A DNA stretch of 32,072 nucleotides from Rhodothermaceae bacterium (GCA_020201275.1 JAIVHB010000148.1:1-32072); one strand, 5' to 3'. Positions 1 through 8,310 are shown, counted from the stretch's first letter. Numbers and translations: made by a program. Notes: generated by a model not told the origin, from the sequence alone.

Positions 1-587
1 GCGAAAAGCTTGCGGTCGAGAGCCTCGTGTGTGAGGGTGATTTTCTCATGGGGTGTTGCAAGGGTGAGCGCATGTAATCCATTCACATCGCCGGTCCTTT
101 CGGATGTGATGGTCACATCCCTGCGCAGCCGCTGCTTCCATGCCAGGGCCGTACCGCTCGGGCTGTCTTTCTTTGATGTGTGATGAATTTCATGCAGATC
201 GTAGCTGATACCGTTCAGCAGGACCTCCGCATCGCGCATCACATCGATCATGGAATAGATAAGGTTCATGCCAAGGCTGAAGTTACTCCCGTATATCCAT
301 GAAAGGCCCTTGTCGGCAAGCGTCATAGAGAAAGCCACGCGCCCGCCCGGCCAGCTGAAACCGGTGCTACCCGATACCACCGGCACACCGGATGCGATCA
401 GATCGGGGATATATGTCTGGAAAGCGTCTCCCGGCAGAAAGCTGATGATGCAGTCGTGACCCTCAAGCAGCCCCGCATCCGGTCTGTGCTCCCGGTCAAA
501 TACGGTTACGGTAAGACCTGGACGGCTTTCCGCGAGTTCAATGATGTGGCGGCCGGTTTTGCCTTTTCCAAGCAGGGCGATCTTCAC
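1..587 (-). CDS. dapB: 4-hydroxy-tetrahydrodipicolinate reductase, 3' end cut off
   Basis: This is the N-terminal 195 residues of DapB, the cytoplasmic NAD(P)H-dependent reductase that makes tetrahydrodipicolinate for diaminopimelate and lysine synthesis. The sequence shows an N-terminal Rossmann start (VKIALLGKGKTGRHI) and the family signature HEIHHTSKKDSPSGTAL, which carries the catalytic His pair and the substrate-binding Lys and SGT residues. I chose the GTG at 585-587 because the Rossmann strand begins there and a GAGGTG box lies just upstream. Family members are about 240-270 residues, so roughly the last 50 lie beyond base 1. The gene reads alone on the minus strand, 540 bp from the heme operon. 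The fold and motifs are clear; only the C-terminus is unseen. Confidence 0.93.
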   Translation of the reverse strand, partial: MKIALLGKGKTGRHIIELAESRPGLTVTVFDREHRPDAGLLEGHDCIISFLPGDAFQTYIPDLIASGVPVVSGSTGFSWPGGRVAFSMTLADKGLSWIYGSNFSLGMNLIYSMIDVMRDAEVLLNGISYDLHEIHHTSKKDSPSGTALAWKQRLRRDVTITSERTGDVNGLHALTLATPHEKITLTHEALDRKLF

Positions 588-1127
588 AGAGCCACCTCAC
601 CATACAATCTATAATGTGCAGCACAGGTCGGGAAGATCGTTTGAAGGTAACCACAGCTGCCCGAACCTGATAATCCGCAATCACAACTGCCCGGATCAGC
701 ATTAAAGGATGCACACCCGGCGGGTATGCCGCAATGTAACAGGTTTGGTTTTTTCATTCGCCTCCGGATTTTTCAGGTACAGAAAACAGTTTACCCGAAA
801 AGGTGGAGCCGGATGCGCCCTCATGGAAAGGTTCTGTGGAGAATGATGAAGGCGAAAAGCTTTTGAGGAGCCAATCACCCAAAGCGCTCCACGAAAGCCT
901 TTACAGTAAAGACGAATCGTGACAATTCCGGGGATTCAGCCCACGGAACCAATACCAGCGGCGGTCATTCACCGTGTGTATTTCGGCAGGAAGTCCCATT
1001 GCCACCGGTCATCGGCACTCTTTATTATCAAGAGTATGACACCTACCGGTGGGTACCTGACTTCTGCACCTCTTCAGGTCAGGTCAATAATATCAATATA
1101 AAGCGTGGGATACAATCCCGTTTCCCA
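588..1127. other. 540-bp non-coding gap between dapB and the heme operon
   Basis: I see no convincing gene here. The short open frames lack family features and recognisable start signals. The stretch must hold the dapB promoter and the 3' end of the heme-operon transcript, and it contains the hairpins listed separately at 1002-1084. No tRNA or riboswitch is recognisable. Confidence 0.6.
1002..1084. other. Two adjacent hairpins downstream of chaN
   Basis: CCACCGGT at 1002-1009 is the exact reverse complement of ACCGGTGG at 1045-1052. Inside it, ACTCTT (1017-1022) pairs with AAGAGT (1030-1035), giving an interrupted stem-loop. A second possible stem pairs ACCTGAC (1055-1061) with GTCAGGT (1078-1084). 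They lie just past the last gene of the heme operon, so they may end or stabilise that transcript, but no T-run follows on the minus strand. Confidence 0.45.
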
Positions 1128-1997
1128 TCAATACGTTTTGGTCATCGACGATGCAACCACGATCGTAAAATCGGCTTTCTGAAGCTGATCAGACTGTACA
1201 TCGGCCGGGTCTTCCGCCTCAATGGTTGTTATGGTTAGTATCCTGATCTCGGGCACCAGCCTCTTCAGATACCAGTTTATGCCCTCATAGTTGTCGGAAT
1301 GATAGGAACCGTTCAGGTGCAGAAACCGGACACCGCCATACAAATTCCTGTGGATAAACCAGGCCATTGTTGCATCCTTCACAGCCTGGGCATAGATCAG
1401 ATTCGGAGTTCCGTGTCCGCCCATCATCTCCAGCATGGCTTTGTACATGGGAAGCTCCGTATCGACGGTAATGGGGAGTGGTGCCATCCATTTTTGCGCT
1501 TCAGCCGAAAACTGTTCCAGAACCTCCAGGCCGTTACCGTGCACCGCCGATGCATACCGCCGCGGGATGTTGGTAGCTATAAGCCGCACATCATTGGTCC
1601 GTGCAAATTCCAGTATGGGCTTGTAGTCGGTGGCATAGTTGTTCCAGAGCCGCACCTCCCGCTCGAAATTGTTCTGGCTGATGAGGCCGGAAAAATACTC
1701 ATTGATCAGCACCTGATTGTCGGCCTCAAACATCTCCATGCCTACGGCCAGAGGCCTCGGATCCGATGCCAGCGATTTTGTGAGCTCAAGCTGCAGCCAG
1801 TGTGCCACCGCGTTGTTGTGCAGCTCGCCGAACATGATTACCGGATATGTGAGGGCAACATCAGCAAGTGCACTGAATGGTACCGTACGGCCGTCTTTCT
1901 GGTAAATAAGATATGCAGGCTTGTCAGCCGAGGCCGACAACGGGAGCATTAGAAATAGTAAAATAAGCGGGTAAAGAAACTTTATCAGCAATGTCAT
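1128..1997 (-). CDS. chaN: ChaN-family haem-binding protein
   Basis: A 289-residue protein of the ChaN / Cofac_haem_bdg family (DUF399), extracytoplasmic proteins linked to haem binding and, in some bacteria, iron uptake. A hydrophobic signal peptide spans about residues 3-23 and ends SASA-DK. The family hallmark GELH at residues 57-60 is followed by a run of helices containing His and Gln (AHWLQLEL). There is no lipobox Cys, so it is probably periplasmic rather than a lipoprotein. It is the last gene of the heme operon, 119 bp after hemF, which supports a role in haem handling. The family fold is also used by proteases and esterases (TIKI, EreA), so haem binding is family knowledge plus context, not shown by the sequence alone. 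Confidence 0.85.
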   Translation of the reverse strand: MTLLIKFLYPLILLFLMLPLSASADKPAYLIYQKDGRTVPFSALADVALTYPVIMFGELHNNAVAHWLQLELTKSLASDPRPLAVGMEMFEADNQVLINEYFSGLISQNNFEREVRLWNNYATDYKPILEFARTNDVRLIATNIPRRYASAVHGNGLEVLEQFSAEAQKWMAPLPITVDTELPMYKAMLEMMGGHGTPNLIYAQAVKDATMAWFIHRNLYGGVRFLHLNGSYHSDNYEGINWYLKRLVPEIRILTITTIEAEDPADVQSDQLQKADFTIVVASSMTKTY

Positions 1998-2116
1998 ATC
2001 CAGTGATTATGTTTTCCGGGTGTGAACTTCTAAGACGATTTTTTCGGACGGCTCAAAACGGCCCATCCCTTTCTGTAAAATAGATACCCGCAAGATGATT
2101 ACTATTCATCGTAGAA

Positions 2117-3031
2117 CTATTTTTCAATTACCCATTCGCGCGGTTCCCTTAGTACCGCGATCAATTCCTCCTCACGGGAACCCGGTTCGGGCCGGAAATC
2201 GTAATCCCAGCGTACTCTGGGCGGCAGGCTCATCAGTATAGATTCGACCCGGCCGTCGGTTTTGAGGCCGAATAGTGTTCCCCGGTCGTGAATCAGGTTG
2301 AATTCCACGTACCGGCCGCGGCGGATCTCCTGCCAGTAACGCTCCGCTTCCGTCCAGCCATGATGCATCCTGCGTTCGGCAATTGGCAGATACGAAGGCA
2401 GAAACGCCTCACCGGCATCCCTCACAAAGGCAAACCGATCTTCTTTGGTGAAGGAGTCACCGGCCCGCAGATAGTCGAAAAACAGCCCGCCGATTCCCCT
2501 GCTCTCCCTGCGGTGGGTATTGTGGAAATAGGTATCGCACTCCTTCTTGAATTCAGGATAAAAACCGGCGTGGTGCCGGTCGCACGCTTTTTTGAGCACT
2601 GTATGGAAATGTGCGGCATCCTCATCGAACAGGATGTAGGGCGTAAGGTCGGCCCCGCCGCCGAACCACGAATCGCTGACCGGGCCTGATTCGGCATCCC
2701 TGATCTCAAAATAGCGGAAGTTCGCATGAACGGTCGGTACATACGGGTTTTCAGGATGCAGAACGAGTGAGATGCCTGCTGCGAAAAAATATCCGCCCTC
2801 CACGTTGAAACGTTTGCGGATCAGTTCGGGCAGTTCGCCGTGCACCACCGACGTGTTGACCCCGCCCTTTTCAAACACCCCTCCGTTGGCGATTACGCGG
2901 GTATGCCCGCCACCGCCTCCGGGACGCTCCCAGTTGTCTTCACGGAAACGTTCAACCCCGTCAAGTTCTTCGAGGGCCGAACATATCCGGTTTTGCAGAT
3001 CATGAATCCATTCTGTGAATTGTTCACGCAT
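2117..3031 (-). CDS. hemF: Oxygen-dependent coproporphyrinogen III oxidase
   Basis: HemF (304 residues, normal length) oxidatively decarboxylates coproporphyrinogen III to protoporphyrinogen IX with O2, without metal or radical chemistry. The sequence carries the conserved blocks in order: the Gly-rich NWERPGGGGGHTRVI near residue 35, GGVNTSVVHGELP near 55, WFGGGADLTPYIL near 120, and the C-terminal RVRWDYDFRPEPGS. It follows hemE by 79 bp in the heme operon. An oxygen-dependent enzyme implies heme synthesis under aerobic conditions. No protoporphyrinogen oxidase or oxygen-independent HemN is visible here. Confidence 0.96.
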   Translation of the reverse strand: MREQFTEWIHDLQNRICSALEELDGVERFREDNWERPGGGGGHTRVIANGGVFEKGGVNTSVVHGELPELIRKRFNVEGGYFFAAGISLVLHPENPYVPTVHANFRYFEIRDAESGPVSDSWFGGGADLTPYILFDEDAAHFHTVLKKACDRHHAGFYPEFKKECDTYFHNTHRRESRGIGGLFFDYLRAGDSFTKEDRFAFVRDAGEAFLPSYLPIAERRMHHGWTEAERYWQEIRRGRYVEFNLIHDRGTLFGLKTDGRVESILMSLPPRVRWDYDFRPEPGSREEELIAVLREPREWVIEK

Positions 3032-3110
3032 GTTGTATCGCGGTTTATTGAGAGATTATGACCGGGATGTAACTCTTTTCAGCGGGTAAAACCCGGTCGG
3101 GTCCATTTTT

Positions 3111-4172
3111 TCAGACGATACTACCCGGTCCTGTCCCATACTCTTTTACCGTGTCAAAAAACGCCCTGGCATTATCGACAGGAACATTGGGAGTGATACC
3201 ATGGCCGAGATTGGCAATATAGCGGCGAACGCCGAACCGTTCGATCATCCGGCGGGTCAGCTTGACAATACCGTCGGTTGGTCCCAGCAGTCTCGACGGA
3301 TCCAGGTTACCCTGCAGGGTGATCTCATTGCGGGTCGCCTCACGGGCGTATTCCGGGGTCACGGTCCAGTCAACACCGAGGGCAGATGCTTTGGTGCGCT
3401 GTTTGAGGGCTTCAAGCGCGTACCAGGATCCTTTGGCGTAAAGTATTACGGGAGCGTCGCCGGCCAGGGCATCCGCAATCTGTTTCAGGTACGGGAAAGA
3501 AAACACGTTGAAATCCTCCGGGCTGAGCAAACCCGACCAGGAATCGAACACCTGAACCGCCTGGGCACCGGCCGCCACCTGCGCTTTCAGGTAGCGTACG
3601 GTGGTGTCGGCAATTACCTGCAGCAGATGGGCTGCCGCTTCCGGATGGCTGTAACAGAACGCTTTGGCCTTGCCGAAATCCTTTGAACCACGGCCTTCCA
3701 CCATATAGCATAGCAGGGTCCAGGGTGCGCCGGCAAAACCGATCAGCGATGCCTGCCCGTAGAGGGCTTTCCGGGTGAGCGTAAGGGCCTCCATCACATA
3801 GTGCAGCCGGTCTTCAACATCGGGAACAGCATAGCCAAGCGCGTCTTCGGCGGAACGTACTGGGTTCAGGATGCGTGGACCCTCACCCTCCTCCAGGGTT
3901 ACATGCGATCCCAGCGCCTGGGGTACCACCAGGATGTCGGAAAAAATAATGGCCGCATCGGGCGAGAACCTCCTGATAGGCTGCATCGTGATTTCAGCGG
4001 CCAGTTCGGGGGTTTCAACCCGTTCAAAAAAGCTGTATTTCCCGCGCAGTTCCATGTACTCGGGCAGGTACCGGCCTGCCTGTCGCATCATCCATACCGG
4101 CGGGCGGGTGACTTCACCACCGCGCAGTGCTCGCAGCAGCAGGTCGTTTTTCATTTCGGGAAAGTCAGTCAT
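3111..4172 (-). CDS. hemE: Uroporphyrinogen decarboxylase
   Basis: HemE (353 residues) decarboxylates the four acetate side chains of uroporphyrinogen III to give coproporphyrinogen III in the cytosol. The N-terminal signature PPVWMMRQAGRYLPEY is intact, as are FSDILVVPQALG with its catalytic Asp, the central GFAGAPWTLLCYMVEG, and the C-terminal LGHGITPNVP block. I chose the ATG at 4170-4172 rather than the TTG six bases upstream, because ATGACTGA then overlaps the hemD stop by 8 nt, the same arrangement as elsewhere in this operon. No defect is visible. Confidence 0.96.
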   Translation of the reverse strand: MTDFPEMKNDLLLRALRGGEVTRPPVWMMRQAGRYLPEYMELRGKYSFFERVETPELAAEITMQPIRRFSPDAAIIFSDILVVPQALGSHVTLEEGEGPRILNPVRSAEDALGYAVPDVEDRLHYVMEALTLTRKALYGQASLIGFAGAPWTLLCYMVEGRGSKDFGKAKAFCYSHPEAAAHLLQVIADTTVRYLKAQVAAGAQAVQVFDSWSGLLSPEDFNVFSFPYLKQIADALAGDAPVILYAKGSWYALEALKQRTKASALGVDWTVTPEYAREATRNEITLQGNLDPSRLLGPTDGIVKLTRRMIERFGVRRYIANLGHGITPNVPVDNARAFFDTVKEYGTGPGSIV

Positions 4173-4642
4173 CGGCAAATTCGTTGAGGTTTACGGCCAT
4201 TTCCATCATGGCCTCGGGGGTTGCACTGGCAGCGGTGTAGATTCCGGCTGATCCGAAGGGAGCAACAGCCGATTGCAGTGCATCCGCTGTTGTTTGACCG
4301 ATAGCGATGAGCGGGCAGGACCACTGGGGCAACGGCCCGCCTTCGAAAAGGGCCTCTACCGCCGAAGGACTGTAAAAAAGGACGGCATCCGGTTTGATGG
4401 AAGGTACTGTGATATCCGTTTCCGGGAGTGTGTCATAGACAATAACCTCATGCACCAGTACGCCCGCGGCGCCGAGCCGTTCGCCGAATTCCGGACGCCG
4501 CCTCAAGCCACACCAGTGGATCAGTTCGGTGATCTGCGTGTCGAGCAATATCCGCTTTGCAAGGCCGACGGCATCATACGCATCGGGTATCACTACCGGT
4601 ACATCCCCGAATCGTAATTACGTGGAGATGACGCGGGATCAT
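4165..4642 (-). pseudogene. hemD: Uroporphyrinogen-III synthase, internal block missing
   Basis: HemD closes the linear hydroxymethylbilane ring with D-ring inversion. Both ends are recognisable and the middle is not. An ATG at 4640-4642 overlaps the hemC stop as ATGA and encodes MIPRHLHVITIR, which fits the usual first strand (consensus VLVTRP). About 25 bases later the C-terminal half resumes in another frame: VPVVIPDAYDAVGLAKRI, then GAAGVLVHEVIVYDTL, VLFYSPSAVEALF, IAIGQTTADAL and TPEAMMEM. The open part alone (GTG at 4591-4593) gives only 142 residues, against about 240-260 for the family. Roughly 95 codons plus a frame shift are lost. With hemC and hemE intact and a functional pathway requiring HemD, this is either an assembly loss or a recent deletion. 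Confidence 0.8.
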
Positions 4643-5571
4643 ACCGGCCCCCTCAGGCTGCCAATCACGCGTTTCCCCTCATCGCTGGCCAGGACGTGAT
4701 CGGCCGCCACTCTTCCGATCGATTCCGCCTCATCAAGCGGCAGATCCTGCTCCGTATCGGCTTTCATGGATCCGTCGATGCTCAGTACAGAGGTTTTAAG
4801 GAAAATCCGGCCCTCACGTATAGTGGCCAGGGCCCCGATCGGCGCCGAACAGCCTCCCTCAAGAACGTTCAGAAACTGCCTTTCTGCACCGGTGCAGAGT
4901 TCGGTCTCCCGGTGGTGGATGTGCTGTAAAATCGCGTCCAGATGATCATCACCCGAACGGGTCATGATGGCGAGTGCACCCTGGGCCGGTGCGGGCAGCA
5001 TCCAGTCGAGCACCCGGCTGATGCGGTCTGCAAGACCCACCCTTTTCAGACCGGCAGCGGCAAAAATGGCGCCTGTCCAGCTGCCTGCATCGAGCTTTTT
5101 AAGGCGCGTGTGTACGTTTCCACGGATGTCGGTGAGCGTATGGCCGGGATAACGGCCCAGCCACTGGGCGCCGCGGCGGTGGCTGCTTGTGGCGATAACG
5201 GAACCGTCGGGCAAATCATCATCCTCGTTCAGGTTTAATCCGTTGCGAAGAACCAGTACATCCCGGTGGTCTTCACGTTCGGTAACAGCGGCAACGGTAA
5301 GCCCGCCGGGCAGCCGCGTGGGGATATCCTTAAAGGAGTGCACGGCCAGGTCAATGCGGTTTTCTAGCAGCGCATCGTCGAGGGCTTTGGTGAATACCCC
5401 TTTGCCGCCAAGCATGGGAAGCGGTGTGTCGAGTACGAGGTCACCCTCGGTTTTGATGAAGATAAGTTCGGTCGGATGGCCCAGGCGGCGGAGCAATCCG
5501 GAAACATGTTCGGCCTGCCAGGTAGCCAGAATACTGTCTCTCGTGCCTATTCGAAGTACACGGTCAGTCAA
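4639..5571 (-). CDS. hemC: Hydroxymethylbilane synthase (porphobilinogen deaminase)
   Basis: HemC joins four porphobilinogen units into hydroxymethylbilane on a dipyrromethane cofactor. Seen: VLRIGTRDSILATWQAEHV at the N-terminus, KGVFTKALDDALL, LAVHSFKDIPT with the catalytic Asp region, IRGNVHTRLKKL, and the cofactor-attachment Cys in LEGGCSAPIGA. I chose the TTG at 5569-5571, not the ATG 87 nt upstream. It follows GGAGAGG at normal spacing, gives the family's usual 310 residues, and its TTGACTGA overlaps the hemA stop by 8 nt; the longer version adds 29 residues that are only hemA read in another frame. The product feeds the damaged hemD immediately downstream. Confidence 0.95.
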   Translation of the reverse strand: MTDRVLRIGTRDSILATWQAEHVSGLLRRLGHPTELIFIKTEGDLVLDTPLPMLGGKGVFTKALDDALLENRIDLAVHSFKDIPTRLPGGLTVAAVTEREDHRDVLVLRNGLNLNEDDDLPDGSVIATSSHRRGAQWLGRYPGHTLTDIRGNVHTRLKKLDAGSWTGAIFAAAGLKRVGLADRISRVLDWMLPAPAQGALAIMTRSGDDHLDAILQHIHHRETELCTGAERQFLNVLEGGCSAPIGALATIREGRIFLKTSVLSIDGSMKADTEQDLPLDEAESIGRVAADHVLASDEGKRVIGSLRGPV

Positions 5572-6835
5572 CGGACCTCTCCGGTTCCAGTTTGAACAGG
5601 GTATTGAGCATATCGGCGGCTTCGTCGTGGCGGTCGTGGCTCTCTCTGAGGTGCTCAATAGAGTGCGCCATGATCTTTTTCATGATCCGGCGGGTGAGCT
5701 GCTCAACCTGCGGCATAGTTTCGTCGGGAATTTTCTTGCGGATGCGCTCCAGTTCGGTGGCCCCGATGGCATCCAGCTTGTCGCTGAGCGCGCGAATGGT
5801 CGGAACCACGCGCTGGTCCCTCACCCAGTTGTAGAACACATCCAGCTCTTCGTCGATAATGGCCTCAACCAGCGGGATGTTGGCCTGACGCTCACGGAAG
5901 GTACTGTCGGTTTTATCGTTGAGCATATCCATATTGATGAGCTCTATGCCTTCGATCAGCTCTACCTCCGGATCGATATTTCTAGGGACAGACAGGTCGA
6001 CGAGCACTTTGTGGCTGCCGTTCGTTATCCATCCGCTCAGGTGGGATGCATCTATAACGGGCTCATCGGCCGAGGTGGCAACAATAACCAGATCGGCCCA
6101 GGCACAGCGTTCAGCCATCTTTTCAAACGGTTCGACGGTTACCTGAAAGCGTTCACTCAGTTTGTCGGCGCGTTCCTGGTTCCGGTTTATCACCACCACT
6201 TCGCCTGCACCGAGCGACATCAGGTTTTTGCAGGTCACCTTGCCGATTTTTCCGGCACCTACGAGAAGAATTTTTTTGCCCTTCAGTGATTTCATCCGCC
6301 GGCGGGCCAGCTGTACGGCTGCGTAGGCGGTGGTCGCGGCTCCGATGCCCAGGCTGGTTTCATTGCGCGACCGTTTGTGAGTGCGGAATACGGCCTGCAT
6401 CAGCCGATGGGTAAACCGGTCGACCATATCCATCTCTGCGGATATTTCATAGGCTTCTTTCACCTGGCGGATGATTTGAAGGTCGCCGAGAATCTGGGCT
6501 TCCAGGCCTGTTGCCACCCTGAAGAAGTGCCGGATGGCGCTGATGCCCTTCATCACAAATCCGCTGTCGTCGAACTGTTTGCGGCTGCCCCGGCTGTGGC
6601 GGATCAGCAGATCGATGAGCGCGTCGGGCTGAATATTCCGTGCAAGGATCTCGGTACGGTTGCAGGTGGAAAGAATAATAACCGCCGGAACTCCCATTAT
6701 TTCGGCATCGCGGATCAATTGCAGGCGGCCCTCTCCTGTGATGCTGAATATTTCGCGCACCGGTACCGAAGCACGATGGTGATTAACCCCGATTACGATA
6801 TACTGGTCGGTAATATGTTTGCTGATGCTACTCAT
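5564..6835 (-). CDS. hemA: Glutamyl-tRNA reductase
   Basis: HemA (423 residues, normal length) reduces the glutamate on tRNA-Glu to glutamate-1-semialdehyde, the first step of the C5 route to 5-aminolevulinate. The catalytic Cys58 lies in LSTCNRTE, with the tRNA/substrate region GVNHHRASVPVREIF before it. The Rossmann NADPH site is VGAGKIGKVTCKNL near residue 190. A long helical C-terminal dimerisation arm contains the typical LTRRIMKKIMAHSIEHLR. Its ATG overlaps the hemH stop by 8 nt (ATGAGTAG), so translation is probably coupled. The presence of hemA shows that this organism uses the C5 pathway, not glycine plus succinyl-CoA. hemL and hemB are not in the window. Confidence 0.97.
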   Translation of the reverse strand: MSSISKHITDQYIVIGVNHHRASVPVREIFSITGEGRLQLIRDAEIMGVPAVIILSTCNRTEILARNIQPDALIDLLIRHSRGSRKQFDDSGFVMKGISAIRHFFRVATGLEAQILGDLQIIRQVKEAYEISAEMDMVDRFTHRLMQAVFRTHKRSRNETSLGIGAATTAYAAVQLARRRMKSLKGKKILLVGAGKIGKVTCKNLMSLGAGEVVVINRNQERADKLSERFQVTVEPFEKMAERCAWADLVIVATSADEPVIDASHLSGWITNGSHKVLVDLSVPRNIDPEVELIEGIELINMDMLNDKTDSTFRERQANIPLVEAIIDEELDVFYNWVRDQRVVPTIRALSDKLDAIGATELERIRKKIPDETMPQVEQLTRRIMKKIMAHSIEHLRESHDRHDEAADMLNTLFKLEPERSVD

Positions 6836-7976
6836 CCACAGATGAAAGGGTCTCTTCGACGCGTTTGATTTCCACTTTTTCGGGTATGCCGGTAAAATGT
6901 TGTGTTCTGTAATAGATTTCGTCGGCCACTGCCTGCATAAACAGGGGGTGGTCGTTCAGGCCGGGCATCACTTCGAGCTGTTTAATATGCTTGCCCTCCT
7001 CCTCGATCGCTTCGCGGAGTTCGATGTCGAGCTCCATCAGCGTTTCGATGTGATCGGTAACGAACGCGATCGGAACCATGAGCAGGTACTGCACGCCGTA
7101 GTCGATGAGGCGCATTACGAGATCTTCGGTGTTGGGTTGCGTCCATTTCTGTGGGCCTACCCGGCTCTGGAAGCTTATCCAGTAATCCTCCTTACGGCCT
7201 CTCATCTCCATGATGGCCTCAACGGTTTCGTTCATCTGACGGGTGTAGGGGTCGCCACTCTCCACCTCCACAATCGGAGTGCCATGGGCGGTAAATACGA
7301 TGTGCACCTTGCTGCGGTCGGCCTTGCTGAAACGTTCGAGGGTCTGGTCTATGCGCTCATTTACAGCATCCAGATAGTTTTGATTCAGATGGTAGGATTT
7401 GATCACATACTCGTTCCAGGTGATCTCCCTGCCCTCTTTTTTGAATTTCTGCCGGATGTTTTCCCAGTCGCGGAAACTGCTGCCGCTGGTGGTCCAGGAA
7501 AACTGGGGATAGAGCGGCATCAGAACCGCTTCTTCGATGCCATCCTTCAGCATTTCATCCATGATGTCTGACGCGAAGGGCAGCCAGTAGCGCATGGCCG
7601 TGTACACTTTCACGTCGAATTCAGGCAGTTCTGCACGCAATTTTTTCTCGATGGTGCGGCGCTGCAGCTCGGTGAGGGAATTGATGGGGGAACAACAGGT
7701 CGAGACCACCCTGTTTTGACGGTTCAGACAGTATTTGCTGCCCATGCATCCTTTGGGACACCCGTTGATGGCCTTGTAGTTCACCGCGATTTTGGGGGCA
7801 CGGAATTTGGAGATGGTTTTTGCCAGCAGATTCTGAAAAAAACCGCCCCCAAGCCTGATGATATCCTGATCGCTGAACAGGTTATACAGGAAATACCGGA
7901 TATTATCCTCGGCTGTAGGCCCGCCAAGGTTCATTAATACGATGCCAACTTTTTTCTTCCGGCCGTTCTGACTCAT
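6828..7976 (-). CDS. hemH: Ferrochelatase with an internal Cys-rich insert
   Basis: HemH inserts Fe2+ into the porphyrin to finish heme. Seen: the N-terminal GIVLMNLGGPTAEDNIRYFL, the active-site His in IVFTAHGTPI, and the C-terminal FVTDHIETLMELDIE. At 382 residues it is longer than a minimal ferrochelatase. The extra length includes an insert of about 20 residues where the plain family has an IGGGSPL-type loop: Cys73, Cys77, Cys83, Cys94 and Cys95 (CX3CX5CX10CC). This could ligate an iron-sulfur cluster, as internal cysteine motifs are thought to do in some bacterial ferrochelatases; that part is inference. It is the first gene of the operon although it catalyses the last step. The start ATG at 7974-7976 has no strong Shine-Dalgarno. 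Confidence 0.95.
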   Translation of the reverse strand: MSQNGRKKKVGIVLMNLGGPTAEDNIRYFLYNLFSDQDIIRLGGGFFQNLLAKTISKFRAPKIAVNYKAINGCPKGCMGSKYCLNRQNRVVSTCCSPINSLTELQRRTIEKKLRAELPEFDVKVYTAMRYWLPFASDIMDEMLKDGIEEAVLMPLYPQFSWTTSGSSFRDWENIRQKFKKEGREITWNEYVIKSYHLNQNYLDAVNERIDQTLERFSKADRSKVHIVFTAHGTPIVEVESGDPYTRQMNETVEAIMEMRGRKEDYWISFQSRVGPQKWTQPNTEDLVMRLIDYGVQYLLMVPIAFVTDHIETLMELDIELREAIEEEGKHIKQLEVMPGLNDHPLFMQAVADEIYYRTQHFTGIPEKVEIKRVEETLSSVDE

Positions 7977-8070
7977 TAAATCGGTAATCTGTTTATGTGT
8001 TCTATGCTGTGCAAATTAACCGCTTTTTTGTGAAGAGATCGTGAAGATTCCATATGCGTTCCCTGTCGCG

Positions 8071-8204
8071 GCTCCTGCACGTCACGCAGCTCCTGCACGT
8101 CACGCAGCTCCTGCGCTTCACACGGCTCCTGCACGTCACGCGGCTCCTGCATGTCACGCAGCTCCTGCACGTCACGCGGCTCCTGCACGTCACGCGGCTC
8201 CTGC
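8071..8204. repeat. 18-bp tandem repeat, 7.4 copies
   Basis: Seven head-to-tail copies of an 18-base unit (GCTCCTGCACGTCACGCA/G) run from 8071 to 8196, followed by an eight-base partial copy. Copy 3 (8107-8124) is the most diverged and copy 5 has one A-to-T-type change; the rest differ mainly at the last base. The unit is a multiple of three, so frames stay open on both strands (an APARHA-type repeat on plus, QEPRDV-type on minus), but neither shows a credible gene. It lies about 95 bp upstream of the hemH start codon. Confidence 0.9.
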
Positions 8205-8259
8205 GAGAGTCCGGAGAGGCGCGAACGCAGTGAAGCGCAGCGCAGGACCTCGAAGAGTG
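8204..8259 (-). repeat. Palindromic dispersed repeat, copy 1
   Basis: Read on the minus strand, this contains CACTCTTCGAGG, a CGCTGCG core and CTCCGGACTCTCG, in the same order as the element at 15317-15362. This copy carries about 19 extra bases between the core and the CTCCGGACTCTCG half. It looks like a REP-type intergenic element. It abuts the 18-bp minisatellite. Confidence 0.65.
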
Positions 8260-8282
8260 CCGCGCAGGGTACGTCAGTGCCC

Positions 8283-8310
8283 GCAGAATCTGCAGAACTG
8301 CAGATTCTGC
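8283..8310. repeat. Perfect 13-bp palindrome
   Basis: GCAGAATCTGCAG (8283-8295) and its exact reverse complement CTGCAGATTCTGC (8298-8310) are separated only by AA. In DNA this could bind a dimeric protein; in RNA the two-base loop would force the innermost pairs open. It sits between the carB terminator and the palindromic repeat. Confidence 0.85.

Noticed and set aside
5572-5658. A longer hemC starting at an upstream ATG.
   Set aside because: The added 29 residues are hemA read in another frame; the TTG at 5569-5571 has a better Shine-Dalgarno and gives the family's length.
7976-8193. Open frames with six-residue repeats on both strands across the 18-bp minisatellite.
   Set aside because: Any repeat with a unit divisible by three gives such frames; none has a start signal or a plausible continuation.
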